Shown: positions 46,022 through 53,438 of the stretch, piece by piece | Position numbering within the stretch: the stretch's first letter is position 1 | How the letters are laid out: the number at the start of each line of letters is the position of its first letter | Assembly (NCBI RefSeq): GCF_029813785.1 | Contig: NZ_JARVKY010000004.1 | Location: 372,001 to 436,000 of the forward strand | Direction of reading: 5' to 3' | Length of the DNA stretch: 64,000 bases | DNA from: Streptomyces sp. DH41 | Lineage (GTDB): Bacteria > Actinomycetota > Actinomycetes > Streptomycetales > Streptomycetaceae | The notes under the pieces: generated by a model | Seen by the model: the letters and a program-made list of their open reading frames with translations, nothing else | Databases searched by the model: none | Told to the model about the DNA's origin: nothing | Translations under genes and position numbers: made by a program

Positions 46022-46366
46022 GTGACCGACGTCGACCACCGGTACGCGAGCCTGGACACACAGCCCTACGGGCCCCCCAGCGGCAGCCTCGCCGACCTGC
46101 TCGAACGCGTCCTCGACAAGGGCATCGTCATCGCCGGGGACATCAAGATCGACCTGCTCGACATCGAACTGCTCACCATCCGGCTGCGGTTGTTCATCGC
46201 CTCGGTGGACACCGCGAAGAAGGCGGGCATCGACTGGTGGGAGACCGACCCGGCACTGTCGTCCCGGGCCGCGCGGGACGCGCTCGCCGAGGAGAACGCG
46301 CGGTTGCGGGCCCGGCTCGACGCCCTGGAGACAGCCGGCGAGGAGACGACGGGAGCCGCCCGGTGA
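46022..46366 (+). CDS. gvpJ: Gas vesicle protein GvpJ
   Basis: 114 residues. GSLADLLERVLDKGIVIAGDIKIDLLDIELLTIRLRLFIASVDTAKKAGIDWWETDP is the GvpJ/A-like core. GvpJ initiates or caps the vesicle. A short helical C-terminus follows. Separated from gvpZ by 18 bp; gvpL starts in its stop codon (GTGA). Confidence 0.92.
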   Translation: MTDVDHRYASLDTQPYGPPSGSLADLLERVLDKGIVIAGDIKIDLLDIELLTIRLRLFIASVDTAKKAGIDWWETDPALSSRAARDALAEENARLRARLDALETAGEETTGAAR

Positions 46367-47325
46367 GCGCGCCCCCGGCCGGGGCGGCGGACCCCGGCAT
46401 CGTCTGCGCGTTCGCCGTCACCCGCACCCCACCGGACGTCGCTACGCTGGCCTCGGTGACCGGTCACCAGGAGGGCGGTCCGCTGCGCGTGCTGCGGGCG
46501 GGCGGCCTGTGTCTGGTGGTCCAGGACGTCCCCGCGGCGCTGTTCGGCGAGGAGGCGCTGGCGGAGCGGCTCAACCGGCCCGACGACCTGGAGCGCTGCG
46601 CCCGTGCCCATCACCGGGGCGTGGAGGCCGCGGCCGGGCAGGGGCCCGTCGTGCCGCTGCCGATGGCGACCCTGTACCACGGCGACCGGAGCGCCGAGCA
46701 GGCCGTCCTCTCCCGGAAGTCGGTGCTGGACGCGCTGCTCGACCGTCTCCGGGGCCGTACGGAATGGGCGGTGAAGGTCCACGCCACCGAGCGCGCGAAG
46801 GACGCCGCCGTCGATGCGGCCGCACCCGCCCAGGCCGGTGCGGGTGCCGGACGCGCATACCTCGGCCGGGCCAGCGCGCGGCGGCGCGGCCGGCAGGACG
46901 CGAACGCGAAGGCGGCGGCCGAGGCCGACGCCGTCGACACGGAGTTGCGGCGGTACGCCGTCGCCGCGACACGGCACCGCCCGCAGAGCGAACGGCTGAC
47001 GGGCCGACGCGCCCCTCAACTGCTCAATGCCGCCTACCTGGTGGAGAACACGGAGTGCGCCGCCTTCACCCGCGCCCTGGCCCGGCTCACCGCCGCCGGC
47101 CGCCATCCGGCCGTGGAGGTCAGCGCCTCCGGCCCGTGGATCCCGTACTCCTTCGCCCGCTGGGACGAGGATCCGGACGCCACGGAACCGGACCGCACGG
47201 AACCGGGCCACCCGGCACCGGACCGCACGGAACCAGGACACCCGGCACCGGACCACACGGAGCCGGGCCCGCCGGCGCCCGGCCGCACGGAACAGCCCCT
47301 CACGGAGCAGGAGGCCGGCGCATGA
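46363..47325 (+). CDS. gvpL: Gas vesicle protein GvpL
   Basis: 320 residues. The GvpL/F fold occupies ~10-260 (VCAFAVTRTPPDVATLASVTGHQEGGPLRVLRAGG, GPVVPLPMATLYHGDR, LNAAYLVENTECAAF). The C-terminal ~55 residues are a Pro-Asp-Arg-Thr-Glu repeat (TEPDRTEPGHPAP). GTG start overlaps gvpJ by GTGA. It is a second GvpL/F paralogue within the cluster. Confidence 0.88.
   Translation: MSAPPAGAADPGIVCAFAVTRTPPDVATLASVTGHQEGGPLRVLRAGGLCLVVQDVPAALFGEEALAERLNRPDDLERCARAHHRGVEAAAGQGPVVPLPMATLYHGDRSAEQAVLSRKSVLDALLDRLRGRTEWAVKVHATERAKDAAVDAAAPAQAGAGAGRAYLGRASARRRGRQDANAKAAAEADAVDTELRRYAVAATRHRPQSERLTGRRAPQLLNAAYLVENTECAAFTRALARLTAAGRHPAVEVSASGPWIPYSFARWDEDPDATEPDRTEPGHPAPDRTEPGHPAPDHTEPGPPAPGRTEQPLTEQEAGA
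47180..47285 (+). repeat. Tandem repeat in gvpL 3' end (about 30-bp units)
   Basis: About three near-copies of a ~30-bp unit (GACCGCACGGAACCGGGCCA type) coding for repeated TEP-x-x-PGHPAP-like segments. They keep frame and expand the C-terminal tail of GvpL. Typical slippage structure. Confidence 0.8.
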
Positions 47326-47570
47326 CCGTCCCGGACACCCGTACGCCGGGCCCGGCGCCCGTGCCCTGGGGCGGCCCGGAGCCGTACGCGCCGGTCGGGG
47401 TACCCCTGGTCGACCTCCTGGACCGGGTGCTGGCGACCGGTGTCGTCGTCAGCGGGGACCTGGTCCTGGCCATCGCCGACGTGCCGTTGGTGCGGATCTC
47501 CCTGCACGCCCTGCTGTCGTCGGTGAACGAGCGGGTGCCCGCCCCCTGGCCGGACAGCGGGCCGCTGTGA
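47322..47570 (+). CDS. gvpS: Gas vesicle protein GvpS
   Basis: 82 residues. The core GVPLVDLLDRVLATGVVVSGDLVLAIADVPLVRISLHALLSSV is a GvpA/J/S-like fold; Streptomyces GvpS is the ninth gene. ATG overlaps the gvpL stop; the last codon overlaps gvpK's GTG. A Pro-rich N-terminus precedes the core. Confidence 0.87.
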   Translation: MTVPDTRTPGPAPVPWGGPEPYAPVGVPLVDLLDRVLATGVVVSGDLVLAIADVPLVRISLHALLSSVNERVPAPWPDSGPL

Positions 47571-47860
47571 CCGCGCCCCGGGCCCACGCCCTCGATCTGG
47601 ACCCCGAGCGGGTCACGAACGACCTGGCCGCCCTGGTCCTCACCGTCGTGGAGCTGCTGCGCCAGCTCATGGAACGCCAGGCAGTGCGCCGCTTCGACGA
47701 GGGCACGCTGAGCACGGAGCAGGAGGACCGGCTCGGCACGGCGCTCATGCTGCTCGACGAGCGCATGGACGACCTGTGCGCACAGCACGGCCTGAGCCGC
47801 GCCGACCTGAATCTCGACCTGGGCCCGCTGGGCCCGCTCCTCGCCGATCCGGAGCCCTAG
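47567..47860 (+). CDS. gvpK: Gas vesicle protein GvpK
   Basis: 97 residues. LDLDPERVTNDLAALVLTVVELLRQLMERQAVRRFDEGTL and LMLLDERMDDLCAQHGL are the GvpK signature. Last gene of the gvpOAFGYZJLSK operon; it starts in the gvpS stop (GTGA). No terminator hairpin is apparent before the regulator gene. Confidence 0.92.
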   Translation: MTAPRAHALDLDPERVTNDLAALVLTVVELLRQLMERQAVRRFDEGTLSTEQEDRLGTALMLLDERMDDLCAQHGLSRADLNLDLGPLGPLLADPEP

Positions 47861-47965
47861 TCCAGGGGCCGCGCGCCGGGCCTGAAGGCGGTGCGCACCC
47901 GGGAGGAGCGATCGCTATGATGGCGGCGAATCGCTCAAACGAACATTCTCGGGTGGGGAGACCAG

Positions 47966-49072
47966 ATGCGGGAGCCGGTCGATCTCAGGCGCCAGCGGAT
48001 TCTGGCGGCGGTCCAGGCGCGCGGTACCGCGCGGGTGCGCGATCTCGCCGACGAGTTGCAGGTCTCCGTGGTGACGGTGCGCCGTGACGTGGAGGAGCTG
48101 ACGCGCGAGGGCAGCCTGCGGCGCGGCCACGGCGTCGTGCGGTCCACCCTGCCCGCCGAGGAGGCACCGGCCGAGGACGCACCCGCCGACGCGGCTGCCG
48201 GGGACCGGGTGGCCGTGGTGGTCCCCGTGCGGCACTCGTACCTCAACGAGGCCCTGCACGGCGCCCGCACGGTCCTGGAGGAGGCCGGGGTGCGCATGGC
48301 CCTGCACCTCGCGCCGCAGGCTCCCGGTACCGAGCGCCCCCTGGTGGAGCGGGCACTGGCGGACGGGGCGCACGGGCTGCTCATCGCCCCCCGCTGGCGC
48401 GGCCGGGCCGAGGAGGAGGCCGACCACGAGTGGCTCGCCGCGCTCGGGGTGCCGACGGTGCTGATGGAGCGCCGCCCGTGGCGCGGCAGCGCGCTGCACG
48501 CCCTGGACTCGGTGTGCTCGGACCACTGGTACGGCGCGCACCTGGCCGTGGAGCACCTGGTGGGGCTCGGTCACCGGCGCGTCGTGTTCGCGACGCGCCA
48601 CGACAGCCCCACCGCGCGCTCGCTGCGGGCCGCCTTCGCCGAGATCGCCGAGGCGCATCCGCTGGTGGAGCGGTGGGCGTGGACGCTCGTCGCGCCGGAG
48701 GCCGGAGGCGACGGACCGTACTCGGCGGACGAGACGGCCGAGTTGCCGGCGCTGATGCGCAAGGTGGGCGCGACGGCCATGGTGCTGCACGGCGACGTGG
48801 ACGCGCTGATGATCGTCCAGCGGCTGGCCCAGGACGCGGTGCGGGTGCCGGAGGACTGCTCGGTCGTGGCGTACGACGATGTCGTGGCGGGGCTCGGCTC
48901 GCCACCTCTGACGGCCGTCTCGCCGCCGAAGACCGAGGTCGGCCGCACGGCCGCGGAGCTACTGCTCCGACGGCTGTCCGAGGCTCCCGGAAGCCGGCCG
49001 GGCCGGCGCGTGGAACTGCTGCCCCGGCTGATGGTGCGCGGATCGACGGACCGCGTGGACGAGGACGCGTGA
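47966..49072 (+). CDS. Hybrid DeoR-HTH/LacI-type sugar-responsive regulator
   Basis: 368 residues. A DeoR-type winged helix at 1-60 (RQRILAAVQARGTARVRDLADELQVSVVTVRRDVEEL) is fused to a periplasmic-binding-protein-like effector domain of LacI type (~80-360: RVAVVVPVRHSYLNEALHGA, VCSDHWYGAHLAVEHLVGLGHRRVVF). This DeoR-LacI combination usually senses a sugar. It sits immediately upstream of a CUT1 sugar importer on the same strand. A dyad AGCGTT-N2-AACGCT at 49080-49093 is a candidate site. Confidence 0.87.
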   Translation: MREPVDLRRQRILAAVQARGTARVRDLADELQVSVVTVRRDVEELTREGSLRRGHGVVRSTLPAEEAPAEDAPADAAAGDRVAVVVPVRHSYLNEALHGARTVLEEAGVRMALHLAPQAPGTERPLVERALADGAHGLLIAPRWRGRAEEEADHEWLAALGVPTVLMERRPWRGSALHALDSVCSDHWYGAHLAVEHLVGLGHRRVVFATRHDSPTARSLRAAFAEIAEAHPLVERWAWTLVAPEAGGDGPYSADETAELPALMRKVGATAMVLHGDVDALMIVQRLAQDAVRVPEDCSVVAYDDVVAGLGSPPLTAVSPPKTEVGRTAAELLLRRLSEAPGSRPGRRVELLPRLMVRGSTDRVDEDA

Positions 49073-49079
49073 CCGTGTG

Positions 49080-49093
49080 AGCGTTTGAACGCT
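49080..49093. promoter_or_regulatory. AGCGTTTGAACGCT dyad, candidate operator
   Basis: AGCGTT and AACGCT arms with a 2-bp centre, just after the regulator stop and about 115 bp before the importer binding-protein start. A related sequence TCAAACG occurs upstream of the regulator at about 47936-47942, which supports a binding site of the DeoR/LacI regulator. Confidence 0.45.
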
Positions 49094-49205
49094 TTATTTT
49101 CTTCTGATCGATCTATTGACCGTTTGTGTCAGGGCGATCAGGATTCCCGTGTCCCGAACAGTCGGGTCCGCACCACGCGGACCCGCAGGAGCCGCGGGAG
49201 GCGCC

Positions 49206-50537
49206 ATGCCCGGACGACCCAGCCGCCGGTCCGTGCTCGCCGCGATGGCCGCCGTACCCCTGACAGGAGCCGTGAGCGCCTGCAGCGGGGGGAACGGCGC
49301 ATCGTCGGCCCGCACGGGCACCACCACACGCGTCACCTTCTGGTCCGCCCTGCGCGGCAGCCAGGAAGTGGTCGACGCGTTCAACCGCACGCACCGCACC
49401 GTCCAGGTGGAGTTCCAGCAGATCCCCTCCGGCGGACAGGGCGGCTACGCCAAGCTCAGCAACGCCGCGCGGGCCGGCAACGCGCCCGACGTCGCCACGC
49501 TCGAATACCCGCAGGTTCCGGGATTCGCCATCGACGGAGTCGCCCGCGACATCACCGACCTGCTGAGTGACGATCTGCGCCGCAAGCTGCTGCCGCAGGC
49601 GCTCGGCCTGACCACCTTCGAACGCCGGGTGTTCGCCGTCCCGCTGGACGTCGAGCCCATGGTGATGCACTACCGCGCCGATCTGTTCGACCACTACGGC
49701 CTCGAACCCGCGCGCACCTGGGACGAGTTCGCCGAGCAGGCGGCGACCGTGCGCCGCGAGGCGCCCGACCGGCGGCTGGTGCTGTTCCCCACCGACGGGA
49801 TGACGCAGTTCGCCGCGTACGCCTGGCAGGCGGGCGCCCGGTGGTTCGACACCTCGCGCGGCGCCTGGAACGTCTCCCTCGCCGACGCGCCCTCCCGGCG
49901 GGTCGCGGACTACTGGCAGGGACTCATCGACCGGGACGACGTCTTCGTGAACGCCGTCGAGAGCAGGCAGTCCGACGCGCAGATCGGCAACGGCCTGGTC
50001 CTCACCAGGCTGAGCGGCGCCTGGGACGCCGGCGCGCAGATGAACGCGCGGCCCGGGCAGAAGGGCCAGTGGCGGATCGCGCCGCTGCCGCAGTGGGACA
50101 CCGGCGGTCCGTCGGCCGGCACGCACGGCGGCTCCACGTTCGCCGTCACCGAGGACAGCCGTCACCCCGAGGCCGCGATGGAGTTCATCGAGTGGCAGGT
50201 CTCCCACCCGGACGCCCTGCGCGCCCGTCTCTCCAGCGGCACCAGCAGCCAGTACCCGGCCGCCCCCGGCCTGGTCTCCGTGGGCCGCGACGCCTTCGAC
50301 CGGTCGTACTACGGCGGGCAGGACATCTACACCCTGTTCGAGCAGGAGGCCGAGCGGATCGGTGAGCAGTGGCTGTGGGGTCCGCGGATGAGCGCCACCC
50401 AGAAGGTCATGCAGGACTCCTTCGCCCGGGTCGGCGCCGGCCAGGGCTCGCTCGTCGAGTCGCTGCGCACCGCGCAGGAGGGCACCATGCCCGACCTCAA
50501 GGCCCTCGGCCTGTCCACCACCCAGCACAGCACCTGA
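49206..50537 (+). CDS. CUT1 ABC sugar-binding lipoprotein
   Basis: 443 residues. A Tat-like SRRSVL motif, then a signal ending with the lipobox VSA-Cys (around residue 26), so it is exported and lipid-anchored. Family features are VTFWSALRGSQEVVDAFNRTH, VPLDVEPMVMHYRADLFDHYGL and GGSTFAVTEDSRHPEAAMEFIEWQVS. It captures an oligosaccharide or sugar for the two permeases downstream. No ATP-binding subunit is next to it; a shared MsiK-type ATPase elsewhere is the known Streptomyces solution. ATG with GGGAGG 4 nt upstream. Confidence 0.92.
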   Translation: MPGRPSRRSVLAAMAAVPLTGAVSACSGGNGASSARTGTTTRVTFWSALRGSQEVVDAFNRTHRTVQVEFQQIPSGGQGGYAKLSNAARAGNAPDVATLEYPQVPGFAIDGVARDITDLLSDDLRRKLLPQALGLTTFERRVFAVPLDVEPMVMHYRADLFDHYGLEPARTWDEFAEQAATVRREAPDRRLVLFPTDGMTQFAAYAWQAGARWFDTSRGAWNVSLADAPSRRVADYWQGLIDRDDVFVNAVESRQSDAQIGNGLVLTRLSGAWDAGAQMNARPGQKGQWRIAPLPQWDTGGPSAGTHGGSTFAVTEDSRHPEAAMEFIEWQVSHPDALRARLSSGTSSQYPAAPGLVSVGRDAFDRSYYGGQDIYTLFEQEAERIGEQWLWGPRMSATQKVMQDSFARVGAGQGSLVESLRTAQEGTMPDLKALGLSTTQHST

Positions 50538-50563
50538 GCCGACGAAAGGCAGGTGACACCCCC

Positions 50564-51550
50564 ATGACCACGACCACCCAGCCACGGGTGCCGGCCGGCG
50601 CCTCCCGCGCCACCGCCCCGGCGCCCTCCGCGTCCGGACTACGCGCCCGCAGAGCCGCGAAGCGCCGGCAACTGACCGCCGCCGGCGTCCTGATGACGCC
50701 GTTCTTCGCCCTGCTGATCACCGTCTTCCTGATCCCCGTCGGCACGGCCGTCTACCTCAGCTTCTTCAGCGACGACCAGCCCGGCCTCGGTTTCGGCCCC
50801 GAGCGCACGATCTTCGTCGGGCTCCGCTCCTACGCGGCGGTGCTCACCGACCCGACCTTCCTCGGCGGACTCGGCACGGTCGCGCTGTACTGCCTGATCT
50901 ACATCCCCCTGATGGTCGTCGGCGCGCTCGCCCTCGCCCTGCTGCTGGACTCCGGCGTGGTCCGGCTGCGCGCCTTCGCCCAGCTCGCGCTGTTCCTTCC
51001 GCACGCGGTGCCCGGCATCATCGCGGCACTGATCTGGCTGTACCTGTACACGCCCGGCATCAGCCCGGTCATCGAGCTGTTCGCGCAGGGCGACATCACG
51101 ATCGACTTCCTGGGCGTGCACACGGTCGTCCCGTCCATCGTGAACATCGCCGTGTGGAGCAACCTCGGCTACAACATGGTGGTCTTCTACGCCGCCCTGC
51201 AAGCCGTGCCCCGCGAGGTGATCGAGGCGTCCGTCGTCGACGGCGCCGGGCCGGTGCGCACGGCGCTCCAGGTGAAGACGCCGCTGGTGCGGGCCTCGAT
51301 CGTCATGGTCGCCATCTTCACCCTGATCTGGGCGCTCCAGCTCTTCACGGAGCCGATGCTGCTCAACCAGTCCTCCCCCATGGTCAGCTCCCGTTTCTCG
51401 CCGAGCATGTACATCTACGACGCGGCCTTCACCCGCAACAACTACAGCCTCGCGGCGGCGGCCTCGGTGGTCCTGCTGGTGTGCACCATCGCCCTGTCCT
51501 ACGGCGTCACCCGCTTCACCAGCCGCGCCGACTCCGAGGAGGCCCGATGA
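50564..51550 (+). CDS. CUT1 ABC sugar transporter permease 1
   Basis: 328 residues, N-terminal cytoplasmic Thr/Pro-rich segment and six transmembrane helices. The EAA loop is VPREVIEASVVDGAGPVRTALQVKTPLV. MalF-like. It starts 26 bp after the binding protein and overlaps the second permease by ATGA. It imports sugar with permease 2 and the binding protein. Confidence 0.92.
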   Translation: MTTTTQPRVPAGASRATAPAPSASGLRARRAAKRRQLTAAGVLMTPFFALLITVFLIPVGTAVYLSFFSDDQPGLGFGPERTIFVGLRSYAAVLTDPTFLGGLGTVALYCLIYIPLMVVGALALALLLDSGVVRLRAFAQLALFLPHAVPGIIAALIWLYLYTPGISPVIELFAQGDITIDFLGVHTVVPSIVNIAVWSNLGYNMVVFYAALQAVPREVIEASVVDGAGPVRTALQVKTPLVRASIVMVAIFTLIWALQLFTEPMLLNQSSPMVSSRFSPSMYIYDAAFTRNNYSLAAAASVVLLVCTIALSYGVTRFTSRADSEEAR

Positions 51551-52410
51551 GCGCCACCGACAGCTCCCTGCTCCGCCCGAGACTGCTGGGCCGGGCCACG
51601 GTCAACGCGGTCGTCGCGATCTCCGTCCTCTACACGCTGCTCCCCGTGCTGTGGCTGGTGCTCGCCGCCACGAAGACCCGGGACGCGCTGTTCAGCAGCG
51701 ACCTGCTGTCCCTGGGCGACTTCTCCTTCGGCCAGAACCTCACCGACCTGTTCGCCATGGACGGCGGACTGTACGGCCGCTGGTACGTCAACAGCCTGCT
51801 GTACGCCGTGCTGGGCGCCGCGGTCGGCGCGCTGGTGAGCGTCGCCTGCGGCTACGCCTTCGACAAGTACCGCTTCCGGCACAAGGAGAAGCTGTTCGGC
51901 CTGGTCCTCGCGGCGGTCATGGTGCCGCAGACGGTCCTCGCGCTGCCGCTGTACCTGATGGCCTCCGAGGCCGGCCTGGTCAACACCTTCTGGGCGGTGT
52001 TCATCCCGGTGCTGTTCAACCCGTTCGGCGTCTACCTCGGCCGCATCTTCGCGCGGGGCTACGTGCCCGACGAGGTGCTGGAGGCGGCGCGGGTGGACGG
52101 GGCGGGCGAGCTGACCACGTACGTCCGGGTGGCGCTCAGGATGCTCGGCCCCGGTCTGATCACCGTCTTCCTCTTCCAGCTGACCGCGATCTGGAACAAC
52201 TTCTTCCTGCCCATGGTGATGCTGTCCGACCAGGACCTGTATCCCGTCAGCCTCGGCCTGTACCAGTGGAACAGCGCGGCGTCCGTCTCGCCGGAGTACT
52301 ACCCCGTGGTGATCATGGGTTCGCTGCTCGCCGTACTGCCGCTGATCCTCGCCTTCGTCCTGCTCCAGCGCTTCTGGCGGAGCGGGCTGACCGCCGGAGC
52401 CGTCAAGTGA
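51547..52410 (+). CDS. CUT1 ABC sugar transporter permease 2
   Basis: 287 residues and six transmembrane helices, MalG-like. EAA loop VPDEVLEAARVDGAGELTTYVRVALRML and motif QLTAIWNNFFLPMVML. It overlaps permease 1 (ATGA) and the hydroxyacid dehydrogenase (GTGA), so all are translationally coupled. Same import complex as the preceding genes. Confidence 0.92.
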   Translation: MSATDSSLLRPRLLGRATVNAVVAISVLYTLLPVLWLVLAATKTRDALFSSDLLSLGDFSFGQNLTDLFAMDGGLYGRWYVNSLLYAVLGAAVGALVSVACGYAFDKYRFRHKEKLFGLVLAAVMVPQTVLALPLYLMASEAGLVNTFWAVFIPVLFNPFGVYLGRIFARGYVPDEVLEAARVDGAGELTTYVRVALRMLGPGLITVFLFQLTAIWNNFFLPMVMLSDQDLYPVSLGLYQWNSAASVSPEYYPVVIMGSLLAVLPLILAFVLLQRFWRSGLTAGAVK

Positions 52411-53438
52411 CACCGCACGCCCCCGACCGTGGTCCCCGGCCCCGTGCCGCCGTGGCCATGTCCCCGGACGCCGCCTCGGCCGTCCTCGACCCGCAGTCGC
52501 TCGGCGCGTTCCGCCGGGTCTGCGATCTCGCCCCGCTCCCGGTGCTGGACGACCTGTCCACGCCACGGGCCAGGTCCGTGCTGGCCGACGTCGACCTGCT
52601 GATCACCGGCTGGGGCTGTCCGCCGCTGGACGCGGACGTGCTCCGGGCGGCGCCGCGGCTGCGGGCCGTGGTGCACACCGCGGGCAGTGTGCGCGGTCAT
52701 GTCACCGACGCCTGCTGGGCGCGGGGCGTCGAGGTCTCCTCGGCCGCCGCGGCCAACGCGCTGCCGGTGGCCGAGTACACGCTCGGCATGATCCTGCTCA
52801 CCGGCAAGCGGGTGCTGGAGCGGGCCCGCGACTTCCGGGCGTCCCGGACGCGCGGCAACTGGCTGCACACCTCGCGCGGCGTCGGCAACTACCGCCGCAC
52901 GGTGGGCATCCTGTCGGCGTCGCTGATCGGCCGCCGGGTCGTCGAGCTGCTGCGGCCGCACGACATCGACGTCCTGCTGCACGACCCGTACGTCAGTGAC
53001 GCGGAGGCCGCCGAACTCGGCGTCGAAAGCGTCGAGTTGCCGGAGCTGTTCAGCCGCAGCGACACCGTCAGCGTGCACACCCCGCTGCTGCCCACGACAC
53101 GCGGGCTGGTGAGCCGTGCCCTGATCGACGCCATGCCGGCGGACGCGGTGCTGATCAACACCTCCCGCGGGGCGGTCGTCGAGCAGGAGGCGCTCACCGA
53201 CGCGGTCCGGGCGGGCCGGATCCGGGCGGTCCTGGATGTCACCGACCCCGAGGCGCTGCCGTCGGACCACCCGCTGTGGGACTGCGAGAACGCGCTGATC
53301 ACCCCGCACCTCGCCGGCTCCGAGGGCAACGAGTGGCGCCGCCTGGCCGACCACGCCCTCGCCGAGACGACCCGCTGGGCGTCCGGTGCCGGCTTCCTCC
53401 ATCCCGTACGACGCGAAAGGCTGGCGTTCCTGGCATGA
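52407..53438 (+). CDS. D-2-hydroxyacid dehydrogenase family protein
   Basis: 343 residues. Catalytic triad residues appear as Arg in INTSRGAVVEQEAL, Glu in DVTDPEALP and His in ITPHLAGS. The Rossmann motif is altered: VGILSASLIGRR has Ser where the first Gly of GxGxxG is expected. It reduces 2-keto acids or oxidises D-2-hydroxyacids with NAD(P); in this operon a sugar-acid-derived 2-keto acid is likely. GTG overlaps the permease stop; ATGA overlap with the DUF2264 gene follows. Confidence 0.85.
   Translation: MTPHAPDRGPRPRAAVAMSPDAASAVLDPQSLGAFRRVCDLAPLPVLDDLSTPRARSVLADVDLLITGWGCPPLDADVLRAAPRLRAVVHTAGSVRGHVTDACWARGVEVSSAAAANALPVAEYTLGMILLTGKRVLERARDFRASRTRGNWLHTSRGVGNYRRTVGILSASLIGRRVVELLRPHDIDVLLHDPYVSDAEAAELGVESVELPELFSRSDTVSVHTPLLPTTRGLVSRALIDAMPADAVLINTSRGAVVEQEALTDAVRAGRIRAVLDVTDPEALPSDHPLWDCENALITPHLAGSEGNEWRRLADHALAETTRWASGAGFLHPVRRERLAFLA

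Noticed and set aside
49080..49093. AGCGTT dyad considered a terminator of the regulator gene
   Set aside because: Arms of 6 bp with a 2-bp centre are too short for a stable hairpin; kept as a candidate operator.
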